In this document: positions 18,936 through 27,453 of the stretch, piece after piece | Layout of the letters: each line of letters starts with the position of its first letter | How positions within the stretch are numbered: position 1 is the first letter of the stretch | Source of the DNA: Ensifer adhaerens | Lineage (GTDB): Bacteria; Pseudomonadota; Alphaproteobacteria; Rhizobiales; Rhizobiaceae | Length of the DNA stretch: 64,000 nucleotides | Reading direction: 5' to 3' | Assembly (NCBI RefSeq): GCF_020035535.1 | Contig: NZ_CP083349.1 | Location: 1,240,001-1,304,000, forward strand | The notes under the pieces: generated by a model | Database searches by the model: none | Told to the model about the DNA's origin: nothing | Seen by the model: only the letters and a program-made list of their open reading frames with translations | Position numbers and translations under genes: made by a program

Positions 18936-19532
18936 TCAGTTCAGCGGAATGGCGTTGTCGTCCTTGCCCGACTGATAGCTGTCGGAAAGGCTCTGGTAGC
19001 GGGCACGGATGCGGGCATCCTGGGCGCCGAGACGGGACTGGGTTGCAGGGTCGGCGTCTATCGAAAGCGCAGCGATGGAAGCCGAATGCCAGAAGGTATT
19101 ATCCTTGGCATAGCCGCCTGGCTCCAGCCGGAAGACTTCCTTCAGGATCTTCAGATCATGCGGGATCGCGAAGCTGTCGCGCGAATCTTCATGGCTGAAG
19201 AAATAATAGAAATTGTCGAAACCGGCCCAGGTGATCGCAGAGAGGCACATGGAGCAGGGCTCGTGGGTCGACAGGAAGATGAGGTCGCGGGTATCGGGCT
19301 TTTCAGCCATCTCGTAGAAGCGTTTCAGCGTATGGACCTCGCCGTGCCACAGCGGATTTTCCGTCTCGTTGTTGGTTTCGGCCAGCACCAGCGATAGGTC
19401 GGACTTGCGCAGGATGGCGGCGCCGAACACCTTGTTGCCGGCGGCAACACCCTTTTCGGTGAGTGGCAGGATGTCCTGCTCGATTACCGTCAAAAGCCGT
19501 TCGGCGAGTTCCGCTTGGGTCATGTCATGCAT
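18936..19532 (-). CDS. Cytidine/guanine-deaminase-like zinc hydrolase
   Basis: The zinc-site motifs of the cytidine-deaminase superfamily are intact: H63-G-E65 (proton-donor Glu) and P92-C93-S-M-C96. The 198-residue length and the TNNETENPLWHGEVHTLKRFYE segment resemble nucleoside/guanine deaminases rather than tRNA adenosine deaminase TadA. Substrate cannot be fixed from sequence. It lies directly upstream of mazG with a 5-bp gap, which suggests a role in clearing or salvaging modified nucleotides. An alternative start at 19523 (MTQAELAERL) removes three residues. Confidence 0.8.
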   Translation of the reverse strand: MHDMTQAELAERLLTVIEQDILPLTEKGVAAGNKVFGAAILRKSDLSLVLAETNNETENPLWHGEVHTLKRFYEMAEKPDTRDLIFLSTHEPCSMCLSAITWAGFDNFYYFFSHEDSRDSFAIPHDLKILKEVFRLEPGGYAKDNTFWHSASIAALSIDADPATQSRLGAQDARIRARYQSLSDSYQSGKDDNAIPLN

Positions 19533-19753
19533 CTCCGGCAGGTCAGTGAGCGCATTTAACGGAGGTTGCCCCCGCGGCGCAATGGCCGGGGAATGACCGG
19601 TGCTTCAGCGAGCCCGGAGATATTTGCTCAAAATGATGCACCACCGAGCAAAACAATACGTGCCCGGAAAGGCTTTGAAATTTCTGTTCCTTCAATTGTC
19701 GTGCTTCATGCGGGATATTCGGCGCAGCCTGTAGAAGGAACCGTTTGGCAGAC

Positions 19754-21214
19754 ATGTCGCAGCAGCTCGCCGTTTTCCCCGCATTCTTTCGCGTCGCGCA
19801 AAAGCGCGTGGCGGTTTTCGGCAATGGCGATGAGGCCTTTGCCAAGGTGCGGCTGCTGCTGAACACAGAAGCGTCGATCGTCGTCTTTGGTGATCAGCCG
19901 GAAACGGAATTCGCTGACTATCTTCGCGAGCGCGGTATCGAACATGTCGCCGCCACATTCGCGCGCGAGCAGCTCGAGGGCGCCATTCTCGTTTTTGCGG
20001 CGACCGGCAATGCCGCAGAGGATCAGCACATCGTCGTCGCGGCGCGCGAACGCAAGATCCCGGCCAATGCCGTCGACCAGCCCGACTTCTGCGATTTCTT
20101 TACACCGGCGCTTGTCAATCGCGCGCCCGTAGCGGTTGCGATCGGCACCGAAGGGGCTGGGCCAGTGCTTGCCCAGATGATCCGAGCGCAGATCGATCAG
20201 CTCCTTTCACCCTCGCTCGGTGTCGTCGCGTCGCTTGCTGCGAGCTATCGCGAGACGGTTGATCGTCTGGTGCCGCGCGGCGTGGCTCGCCGCCTGTTCT
20301 GGCGTCGCTTTTTCCAGGGTTCGGTCGCCGACAAGGTCGCTGGCGGCGATCTGGCTGCCGCCCGCCGCGAGGCTTCGCGTCTGCTCGATGCGCCCGAGAA
20401 GGCGCTGGGTCATGTCTGGCTTGTCGGCGCCGGTCCGGGCGCGGAAGACCTGCTGACGCTCCGCGCCCAGCGCGTGATGATGGAGGCCGACGCGATCGTT
20501 TATGACGCACTGGTGCCGCAGGCGATTGTCGATATGGGCCGCCGCGACGCCGAGCGCCTGTCGGTCGGCAAGCGCAAGGGCTGCCATACGAAGTCCCAAG
20601 ACGAGATCAACCAGTTGCTGGTGACGTTGGCTGCCGAAGGCAAGCGCGTCGTTCGTCTGAAGTCGGGCGATCCGCTGGTATACGGCCGGGCCGGCGAAGA
20701 GATGGCGGCGCTTCGCGAAGCCGGTATCAGCTATGAGATCGTCCCGGGCATCACCTCGGCCTTCGCTGCAGCGGCTGATTTCGAGCTGCCGCTAACGCTT
20801 CGTGGTGTCGCATCTTCGCTGGTCTTCACGACGGGTCATGACCTGACCGGAGAGGTTCTGCCCGATTGGGCACGGCTTGCGGTCTCGGGTGCGACGATCG
20901 CAGTCTATATGGGTCGGACTGTTGCCGCTTCCGTCGCCGGTCGTCTGATGCAGGCGGGCCTTCCGCCAGAAACGACGGTCGCCGTGATCGAGAACGCCAG
21001 CCGCGCGGATCGCCGCCTGCTGCATGGCACGCTGAAGGACCTTCCGGATTTGGAAAATCGCAGCGAGCTTTTGGGCCCGGTCATGGTCATCATTGGCGAT
21101 GCGGTCGCCGGCGCCAATTTCGAACGGTCCGAACCGCTCGTTGCCGGCAAGTCGCGTGGTGAGAAGAAAGCCGTTGAAGTCGCCTTCGGGCGCAACGAAC
21201 AGATTTTGAACTGA
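19754..21214 (+). CDS. cysG: Siroheme synthase CysG
   Basis: CysG makes siroheme, the cofactor of the CysI product encoded downstream. The N-terminal part (about 1-200) is the precorrin-2 dehydrogenase/ferrochelatase domain with a Rossmann loop (VAVFGNGDEAFAKVRLLL). The C-terminal part (about 215-465) is uroporphyrinogen-III methyltransferase with VGAGPGAEDLLTLRA, RLKSGDPLVYGR and GITSAFAAAA. The ATG at 19754 is used; a TTG at 19745 is better spaced from AAGGAA (19735-19740) and is possible. It heads the cysG-DUF2849-cysI-DUF934 operon. Confidence 0.95.
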   Translation: MSQQLAVFPAFFRVAQKRVAVFGNGDEAFAKVRLLLNTEASIVVFGDQPETEFADYLRERGIEHVAATFAREQLEGAILVFAATGNAAEDQHIVVAARERKIPANAVDQPDFCDFFTPALVNRAPVAVAIGTEGAGPVLAQMIRAQIDQLLSPSLGVVASLAASYRETVDRLVPRGVARRLFWRRFFQGSVADKVAGGDLAAARREASRLLDAPEKALGHVWLVGAGPGAEDLLTLRAQRVMMEADAIVYDALVPQAIVDMGRRDAERLSVGKRKGCHTKSQDEINQLLVTLAAEGKRVVRLKSGDPLVYGRAGEEMAALREAGISYEIVPGITSAFAAAADFELPLTLRGVASSLVFTTGHDLTGEVLPDWARLAVSGATIAVYMGRTVAASVAGRLMQAGLPPETTVAVIENASRADRRLLHGTLKDLPDLENRSELLGPVMVIIGDAVAGANFERSEPLVAGKSRGEKKAVEVAFGRNEQILN

Positions 21215-21224
21215 GGAAGAGGTC

Positions 21225-21539
21225 ATGGTGAGCAAGGTTTTGACGGCTAATCGACTTTCGGACGGCATTTCCGTTTGGCTGGATGCCGCCGGCAACTGGG
21301 TCGAATCGCTTCAGGATGCCTTCATTGCCCGCCATGCCGAGGCCGTGACGGCGCTCGAAGTCACGGGCAAGCAGGCGTTTGACGACAACAAGGTCGTCGA
21401 CGCCAATGTCGTCGACGTCGAAGAGGTCAACGGCACGCTTCGTCCGCTGCGCATGCGCGAGCGCATCCGCGCTGAGGGCCCGTCGATCCCCTATGCCGCC
21501 GGCTACAATGGCCTTTCCGGCCCGAAACACGCTGCCTGA
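21225..21539 (+). CDS. DUF2849 protein of the sulfite-reduction operon
   Basis: This 104-residue protein of unknown function matches my recollection of DUF2849, a family found almost only between cysG and cysI in alphaproteobacteria. It has a repeated beta pattern (GISVWLDAAGNWVESLQDA, NKVVDANVVDVEEVNG) and a conserved C-terminal GPSIPYAAGYNG. No catalytic motif or metal site is evident. It begins 10 bp after cysG and ends 14 bp before cysI, so it is surely co-expressed; an accessory role in assembling or feeding electrons to sulfite reductase is a guess. Confidence 0.88.
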   Translation: MVSKVLTANRLSDGISVWLDAAGNWVESLQDAFIARHAEAVTALEVTGKQAFDDNKVVDANVVDVEEVNGTLRPLRMRERIRAEGPSIPYAAGYNGLSGPKHAA

Positions 21540-21553
21540 GGAACCGATACCCG

Positions 21554-23224
21554 ATGTACCGTTACGATGAATTCGACCACGCCTTCGTTTCCTCCCGCGT
21601 CGAACAGTTCCGCGATCAGGTCGAGCGCCGTCTGAGCGGCGAGCTTGCGGAAGACGCCTTCAAGCCGCTGCGCCTGATGAACGGCGTCTATCTGCAGCTT
21701 CACGCCTATATGCTGCGCGTCGCCATTCCCTATGGCACCTTGTCGAGCCGCCAGATGCGCATGCTCGCCCATATCGCGCGCAAGTATGACCGCGGCTACG
21801 GTCACTTCACCACGCGCCAGAACATCCAGTACAACTGGCCGCGCCTCTCCGACACGCCGGATATCCTGCAGGAACTGGCAAGCGTCGAGATGCATGCGCT
21901 CCAGACCTCGGGCAATTGCATTCGCAACGTCACGGCTGACCACTTCGCCGGGGCTGCTGGCGATGAGGTAGCAGATCCAAGGCCTTACGCCGAAATTTTG
22001 AGACAGTGGTCGAGCGTCCATCCGGAATTCTCGTTCCTGCCGCGCAAGTTCAAGATCGCCGTCACGGGCGCTGAGCGCGACCGCGCCGCGATCCAGGTCC
22101 ATGACATCGGCCTGCATCTGAAGAAGGACCAGAACGGTCGCATAGGCTTTGCCGTCTATGTCGGCGGTGGCCAGGGCCGTACGCCGATGGTCGCCAAAAA
22201 GATCCGCGACTTCCTGCCGGAGGAGGACCTGCTGTCGTACACGACGGCAATCATGCGCGTCTACAATCTGCACGGTCGCCGCGACAACAAGTACAAGGCC
22301 CGCATCAAGATCCTCGTGCACGAGACCGGCGCCGAAGAATTGTCGCGTCAGGTCGAGGTCGAATTCGCGGCCCTCAAGGACACCGAGCTGAAGCTGCCCG
22401 AGACGGACATCCAGGCGATCTCCACCTATTTCGCGCCGCCGGCTCTCGAAAATCGCGCCGAAGGCTGGGAGAGCCTCGCACGCTGGAAGAAGACTGATCC
22501 CGAGTTTGCGCGCTGGGTGCAGCAGAACGTGCAGCCGCACCAGCACCCTGACTACGGCATGGTGACGATCTCGCTGAAGCCGATCGGCGGCATTCCGGGC
22601 GACGCCAGCGACGCGCAGATGGATGCCGTTGCCGATATCGCCGAGGAATATGCCTTCGACGAAATCCGCGTCAGCCACGAACAGAACCTGATCCTGCCAC
22701 ATGTGGCGCTGGCCGATCTCGAACCGGTCTACCGCGCTCTGGTCGCTTCGGGCCTTGCCACCGCCAATGCCGGCCTGATCACGGATATCATCGCCTGTCC
22801 CGGGTTGGACTACTGCGCGCTTGCCAATGCGCGCTCCATTCCGGTGGCGCAGGAGATTTCGAACCGCTTCGGTTCGCCGGAGCGCCAGGCCGAGATCGGC
22901 GAGTTGAAGATCAAGATCTCCGGCTGCATCAATGCCTGCGGTCATCACCATGTCGGCCATATCGGCCTGCTCGGCGTTGAGAAGAAGGGTGCTGAACTCT
23001 ATCAGATCACGCTCGGCGGTTCCGGCGACGAGAATACCTCGATCGGCGAGATCATCGGCCGCGGCTTCGAGCCGGAGAAGGTGACCGACGCCGTGGAGAC
23101 GATCGTCGACACCTATCTGGGACTGCGCCGCGACGGCAAAGAGACCTTCCTCGAAGCCTATCGCCGCGTCGGCCCGCAACCCTTCAAGGACGCGCTCTAC
23201 GGCAGTGCGCAGGAAGCTGCCTGA
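21554..23224 (+). CDS. cysI: Sulfite reductase hemoprotein (nitrite/sulfite reductase family)
   Basis: This enzyme reduces sulfite to sulfide at a coupled siroheme-[4Fe-4S] centre. The four cysteine ligands are C415-x5-C421 in ACPGLDYCALANARS and C458-x3-C462 in SGCINACGHHHVGHIG. Substrate-binding arginines lie in TRQNIQYNW and related segments. At 556 residues it has the single-subunit, probably ferredoxin-dependent length. Neighbouring siroheme synthesis (cysG) and ferredoxin-NADP reductase (fpr) supply cofactor and electrons. An assimilatory nitrite reductase role is less likely in this context. Confidence 0.94.
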   Translation: MYRYDEFDHAFVSSRVEQFRDQVERRLSGELAEDAFKPLRLMNGVYLQLHAYMLRVAIPYGTLSSRQMRMLAHIARKYDRGYGHFTTRQNIQYNWPRLSDTPDILQELASVEMHALQTSGNCIRNVTADHFAGAAGDEVADPRPYAEILRQWSSVHPEFSFLPRKFKIAVTGAERDRAAIQVHDIGLHLKKDQNGRIGFAVYVGGGQGRTPMVAKKIRDFLPEEDLLSYTTAIMRVYNLHGRRDNKYKARIKILVHETGAEELSRQVEVEFAALKDTELKLPETDIQAISTYFAPPALENRAEGWESLARWKKTDPEFARWVQQNVQPHQHPDYGMVTISLKPIGGIPGDASDAQMDAVADIAEEYAFDEIRVSHEQNLILPHVALADLEPVYRALVASGLATANAGLITDIIACPGLDYCALANARSIPVAQEISNRFGSPERQAEIGELKIKISGCINACGHHHVGHIGLLGVEKKGAELYQITLGGSGDENTSIGEIIGRGFEPEKVTDAVETIVDTYLGLRRDGKETFLEAYRRVGPQPFKDALYGSAQEAA

Positions 23225-23241
23225 GGCGCTGAGGAGCAGAC

Positions 23242-23742
23242 ATGACGAAAATCTGGAAGGAAACCGGCTTCGTGGGCGATGATCCCTGGGTCATCGAAAC
23301 GGAAGAGACGAAGGCAGGTTCGAACGAGAAGGCGATCGTTGGCCTCGACGCGTTCCTGGCCAAGGTCGGAGACAGCGACGAAACCGGCCTTGGCGTGGTG
23401 ATTGCGCCGGCGGATGACGTGACGAAGCTCGCGCCCCATCTCGATCGCCTTGCGCTGGTTGCAGTCGCGTTCCCGGCCTTCAACGACGGCCGCGCCTTCA
23501 GCCATGCCTCGCTGCTGCGCGCGCGCCTCGGCTTTGGCGGCGAGGTGAGGGCGGTTGGCGATGTGTTGATTGACCAGATTCCGCTGATGCTGCGCTGTGG
23601 TGTCGAAAGCTTTGCGGTCAGCAATGCAACGGCTCTAAAGCGCCTTTCGGAAGGGCGCCTACCGGGCATCGCCGTGCACTACCAGCCGACGGCAAAGGCC
23701 TCGACCGACGCCAAATCCTACAGCTGGCGGCGGGTCTCCTGA
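23242..23742 (+). CDS. DUF934 protein of the sulfite-reduction operon
   Basis: This 166-residue protein of the DUF934 family is typically encoded right after cysI/nir genes in alpha- and betaproteobacteria. Recognisable segments are DRLALVAVAFPAFNDGRAFSHASLLRARLGFGGEVRAVGDVLIDQI and a C-terminal HYQPT. No enzymatic motif is clear. It starts 17 bp after cysI and is preceded by GAGGAG. Function is unknown; an oxidoreductase-assembly or oxidised-sulfur accessory role is only suggested by context. Confidence 0.88.
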   Translation: MTKIWKETGFVGDDPWVIETEETKAGSNEKAIVGLDAFLAKVGDSDETGLGVVIAPADDVTKLAPHLDRLALVAVAFPAFNDGRAFSHASLLRARLGFGGEVRAVGDVLIDQIPLMLRCGVESFAVSNATALKRLSEGRLPGIAVHYQPTAKASTDAKSYSWRRVS

Positions 23743-23886
23743 CATCATTAGGGCCGCGACAGTGTGAAGCACGCTGAAATCCCCGAAAGCGACTATATTT
23801 GGAAGGGATTTCCTTCCCTTTGCGTGCGGCTTGGAATATCCGCTCTTTGTTGATAAACAGGGTCATCATTACAGGACTTTAGCCAG

Positions 23887-24699
23887 ATGAATGCTCCGGC
23901 AAAAACGGAAGATTTCGCGATCCAGGCACCGGCAGGCGTATATGTCGAGACGGTGACGAGCGTTGAGCACTATACGGATCGGCTCTTCCGCTTCCGCATG
24001 ACCCGCCCTGCCGAATTCCGCTTCCGCTCGGGCGAATTCGCGATGATCGGCCTGATGATCGGCGACAAGCCAGTCTACCGCGCCTATTCGATCGCCAGCC
24101 CCGCCTGGGACGAAGAGCTCGAATTCTTCTCGATCAAGGTGCCGGATGGCCCGCTGACCTCACACCTGCAGGGGATCAAGCCGGGCGACAAGGTGCTGAT
24201 GCGCAAGAAGCCGACCGGCACGCTGGTGCTCGATGCGCTGGTTCCCGGCCGCCGTCTCTACATGTTCTCGACCGGCACCGGCATTGCGCCCTTCGCGAGC
24301 CTGATCCGCGATCCCGAGACCTATGAGAAGTTCGAGGAAGTAATTCTCACGCACACCTGCCGCGACGTTGCCGAACTGAAATACGGCTTCGATCTCGTTG
24401 AGGAAATCCGCAACCACGAATTCCTGAACGAGATCGTCGGCGACAAGCTGCGCCACTATGCGACGGTGACCCGCGAGGACTTCCCGTTCAAGGGGCGCGT
24501 AACCGACCTGATGGTCAACGGCAAGTTCTTCTCCGATCTCGGCCTGCCACCGCTCGATCCGGCTGTCGATCGCGGCATGATCTGCGGCTCGACCGCGATG
24601 CTGAAGGACACCAAGGAGATTCTCGAGGCCGCCGGCCTGACCGAGGGCGCCAACAACAAACCGGCCGAATTCGTGATCGAGCGGGCCTTCGTCGGCTGA
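23887..24699 (+). CDS. fpr: Ferredoxin-NADP+ reductase
   Basis: This FAD enzyme moves electrons between NADPH and ferredoxin or flavodoxin. The FAD motif RAYSIASPAWDEELEFFS and the NADP-binding GTGIAPFASLIRDPETY are typical of the bacterial subclass, as are CGSTAMLKDTKEIL and the C-terminal EFVIERAFVG. Length is 270 residues. A 144-bp gap with a short hairpin (23801-23817) and a CTATAT at 23793-23798 suggests its own promoter, but it probably also serves the upstream sulfite reductase. Confidence 0.95.
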   Translation: MNAPAKTEDFAIQAPAGVYVETVTSVEHYTDRLFRFRMTRPAEFRFRSGEFAMIGLMIGDKPVYRAYSIASPAWDEELEFFSIKVPDGPLTSHLQGIKPGDKVLMRKKPTGTLVLDALVPGRRLYMFSTGTGIAPFASLIRDPETYEKFEEVILTHTCRDVAELKYGFDLVEEIRNHEFLNEIVGDKLRHYATVTREDFPFKGRVTDLMVNGKFFSDLGLPPLDPAVDRGMICGSTAMLKDTKEILEAAGLTEGANNKPAEFVIERAFVG

Positions 24700-24728
24700 T
24701 CCTTTTTTGTGCAGTCTTGCAGTTCGAG

Positions 24729-24755
24729 GGGCGCACCTGGGGTGCGCCCTTTGTC
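24729..24755 (+). terminator. Terminator after fpr
   Basis: GGGCGCACC (24729-24737) pairs perfectly with GGTGCGCCC (24741-24749) around TGG, followed by TTTGTCG. It lies 30 bp after the fpr stop and marks the end of the sulfur gene block. Confidence 0.75.
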
Positions 24756-24956
24756 GTTTGTGGCGATGCGGCGTGGAGCTATGCGTTTGCGGTAGCTCGG
24801 CCCTGTTCATTCTGCGTATCGCGCGGCGTCGCCAAGGGCTATCGTGCTGCCGCAAAACTTCATAACGTGTGCGTGCAGCCATGCAGATTCAGCGCACCAA
24901 AAACCAAGCCCGCGCCGTCCTGATGAGAGCCCCGCGGGCTCTGCAGGGAGGGCCCG

Positions 24957-26477
24957 ATGAGCCGAAATACCCGAACAAATATCGAGACCAGGATTCGCTG
25001 CAAGCCGCTGCGTGATCGTATCGCGACGCCGGAAGCGGCGGCCGCGCTCATCAAGGATGGCATGACGATCGGCATGAGCGGCTTCACCAAGGCGGGTGAT
25101 GCCAAGGCAGTGCCGCTTGCGATGGCCGAGCGCGCCGCAAAGGAGAAATTTCGCATCACGCTTTTGACCGGCGCGTCGCTCGGTCACGATATCGACAAGA
25201 CGCTGACGGAAGCAGGCGTCCTTGCCCGCCGCCTGCCGTTTCAGTCGGATCCGGTGTTGAGGGCCGCGATCAACCGCGGCGAGGTGATGTTCATCGACCA
25301 GCATCTCTCGGAGACCGTCGAACAGTTGCGCTCCGGGCAGATCAGCCCGATCGACTATGCGGTGGTCGAGGCGGTGGCGATCACCGAGGATGGCGGCATC
25401 GTGCCGTCGACGTCGGTCGGCAACTCCGCGAGCTTCGCGATCCTGGCGAAGAAGGTGATCGTCGAACTCAATCTCAGCCATAGCCCCGAGCTCGAGGGCT
25501 TGCACGACATCTACATCCCGGCGAAGCGCCCGAGCCGAACGCCGATCCCAGTCGTCGCCTGCGACAGCCGTGCGGGCTCGCCCTCTATCCCTGTCGATCC
25601 CGAGAAGATTATCGCCATAGTCGTCACCGAGAAAGAAGACAGTGCCGCACGGATCTCACCGCCGGATGCGGAGACGACGGCGATTGCCGGCCATCTGATC
25701 GGCTTCCTGCAGGAGGAGGTGCGTAAGGGACGGCTCGACATGACGCTCAACCCGCTGCAGGCCGGCATCGGCGTCATCGCCAATTCGGTCTTGAGCGGCC
25801 TTGTCGATAGCCCGTTCCATGATCTGCGCATGTATAGCGAGGTCCTGCAGGACAGCACGTTCGAGCTTTTTGAGGCGGGCAAGCTGAGCTTTGCTTCGGC
25901 ATCGTCGATGACGCTTTCCAGCGTCTGGGCCGATCGGGTGTTCCGCAACATCGGCGCCTACAAGGACAAATTGGTGCTCCGTCCGCAGGAGGTGAGCAAC
26001 CACCCGGAGATCATCCGTCGCCTGGGCGTGATCGGCATCAACACGGCGTTGGAATTCGATATCTACGGCAACGTCAACTCGACCCATGTGGGTGGCACCG
26101 ACATGATGAACGGCATCGGTGGTTCCGGGGATTTCGCCCGCAATGCCTTCCTGTCGATCTTCGTCGCCAAGTCGGTTGCCAAGGGCGGGGCCATTTCATC
26201 CGTGGTCCCGATGGTCTCCCATGTTGACCACACGGAGCACGACGTCGATATCCTGGTGACGGAGCATGGCCTTGCCGACCTTCGCGGCCTGGCGCCGCGG
26301 GAGCGGGCGCCTGTCGTCATCAACAACTGTTGCCACCCGGCCTATCGCGAATTGCTCTCGGATTACTTCAGACGGGCCGTCGAAACGCGCGGCGGCCAGA
26401 CGCCTCATATTCTCGAAGAGGCTTTCGATTGGCATGTGCGCCGGCTGAAAACCGGAAGCATGCTGCCGGCAAAGTGA
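24957..26477 (+). CDS. Acetyl-CoA hydrolase/succinyl-CoA:acetate CoA-transferase family
   Basis: This 506-residue class I CoA-transferase has the catalytic glutamate E295 in YSEVLQDSTFELFEAGKLSFAS, the position of the catalytic Glu in Acetobacter AarC. The diagnostic GGIGGSGDFARNAFLSIF-type segment and EHGLADLRGLAPRERA are present. It would move CoA between succinyl-CoA and acetate, or hydrolyse acetyl-CoA. A strong GGGAGGG precedes the ATG. It stands alone, convergent with the GntR regulator, at the left edge of the segment that separates fpr from aapP. Confidence 0.9.
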   Translation: MSRNTRTNIETRIRCKPLRDRIATPEAAAALIKDGMTIGMSGFTKAGDAKAVPLAMAERAAKEKFRITLLTGASLGHDIDKTLTEAGVLARRLPFQSDPVLRAAINRGEVMFIDQHLSETVEQLRSGQISPIDYAVVEAVAITEDGGIVPSTSVGNSASFAILAKKVIVELNLSHSPELEGLHDIYIPAKRPSRTPIPVVACDSRAGSPSIPVDPEKIIAIVVTEKEDSAARISPPDAETTAIAGHLIGFLQEEVRKGRLDMTLNPLQAGIGVIANSVLSGLVDSPFHDLRMYSEVLQDSTFELFEAGKLSFASASSMTLSSVWADRVFRNIGAYKDKLVLRPQEVSNHPEIIRRLGVIGINTALEFDIYGNVNSTHVGGTDMMNGIGGSGDFARNAFLSIFVAKSVAKGGAISSVVPMVSHVDHTEHDVDILVTEHGLADLRGLAPRERAPVVINNCCHPAYRELLSDYFRRAVETRGGQTPHILEEAFDWHVRRLKTGSMLPAK

Positions 26478-26505
26478 TGTGTGACCTGAAGGGTGGAGTG
26501 GGAAT

Positions 26506-26544
26506 GAAATCGCTGTAAAAGCAAATGCTTGCAGCGATTTCTTT
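26506..26544. terminator. Hairpin between CoA-transferase and gntR
   Basis: GAAATCGCTG (26506-26515) pairs with CAGCGATTTC (26532-26541) and is followed by TTT. The 16-base loop holds a smaller AGCA/TGCT hairpin. It lies between convergent genes and can serve both. Confidence 0.6.
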
Positions 26545-26564
26545 GGGTCATCTCGAATGCGTCT

Positions 26565-27182
26565 TCAGGCGTCTGACAGATAGCTCATCAACTCCGCCAT
26601 GGCCGCCGACGCAGCGGGAGCGTCGGCTTTTTCGATCGCATCGATGACGACGACATGGCGGCGAACCGATCCGGCCATCTTCTCCGGTGAGGACGATGCA
26701 AACCAGATGCGGCGTGCATGCGTCTGCAAGGGGGCGAGCGCGGCAGTGAGGAAGCGGTTGGGACAGGCCTCTTCCATCAGTTCGTCGAAGACTTTGTCGG
26801 CCACGAGGAAACCTTCCATGTCGCCCGCGCCGAGGCATGCGGTCATCTCCGCGCCGCAGGCTTTCATCGCCCCTCGGTCATCAGCGCTTGCGTGCGTTGC
26901 GACCAGGGCTGCGGCAAGCGGCTCCAGCTGCTGCCGCGTCTGCATGACATGCACCTGGTCGTCCGGGCGGATCGTGGTGATCTGCAGGCCGACGCGCGGT
27001 CTGACCTCCATGAGGCCCTGCCAGGCGAGCTTCTGGATCGCCTCTCGAACCGGCGTCCTTCCAAGCCCCGCCAGTTCGATCAACTGTCTCTCGGTAACCA
27101 GGGCGCCAGGCTCGAGCTTCAGCGTGACGATGAGGCGTTCGAGCGCGAGGTAGGCGAGGTGCGCATGGGATTGCAGGGACAT
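26565..27182 (-). CDS. GntR-family (FCD) transcriptional regulator
   Basis: This 205-residue regulator has an N-terminal winged helix-turn-helix (ALVTERQLIELAGLGRTPVREAIQKLAWQGLMEVRPRVGLQI) and an all-helical FCD ligand-binding domain. The start at 27182 is supported by AAAGGAA just upstream; an earlier in-frame ATG at 27317 would add an unrelated N-terminus. It is divergent from the flavocytochrome-cytochrome-caspase operon and convergent with the CoA-transferase. A palindrome 15 bp before its start is a likely operator, suggesting autoregulation and control of the divergent operon. The effector is unknown. Confidence 0.9.
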   Translation of the reverse strand: MSLQSHAHLAYLALERLIVTLKLEPGALVTERQLIELAGLGRTPVREAIQKLAWQGLMEVRPRVGLQITTIRPDDQVHVMQTRQQLEPLAAALVATHASADDRGAMKACGAEMTACLGAGDMEGFLVADKVFDELMEEACPNRFLTAALAPLQTHARRIWFASSSPEKMAGSVRRHVVVIDAIEKADAPAASAAMAELMSYLSDA

Positions 27183-27453
27183 GCCGTTCCTTTGCTTCTG
27201 ATATATCAGGAGCTTGCACATTTTTTCACAAGGAGGCAAGCAAGGCGAACATCGCGTCCCGATATCGTCTGTGAGGCTGACGTGAGCCTTGAGGATGATA
27301 AATAAGCGAATGCTCAAAAGTACAAAATTTCAAAGGCATGAATAAAGGAAGCTCACCAGCCGTTTCCAAGGGGATTGATGTTGACGAATGGTAAGGGGCT
27401 TGTCAGTCTTTCCTTGGCAACAACCGTCTGACGTCGGCGTTGAGGGGCGCAAG
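27183..27453. promoter_or_regulatory. Divergent control region, gntR / redox-caspase operon
   Basis: This 271-bp gap carries the promoters of gntR (leftward) and of the five-gene operon (rightward). It contains a 12-bp palindrome (27198-27209), an AT-rich stretch around 27290-27350 unlike the surrounding DNA, and GTTGAC and CTTGTC hexamers near 27379 and 27399 without a convincing -10 partner. I could not place either transcription start with confidence. Confidence 0.6.
27198..27209. promoter_or_regulatory. Candidate GntR/FCD operator
   Basis: CTGATATATCAG is a perfect 12-bp palindrome, 15 bp upstream of the gntR ATG. FCD-type GntR regulators generally bind short AT-centred palindromes near their own start, so this is the best operator candidate in the region. 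Confidence 0.55.
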
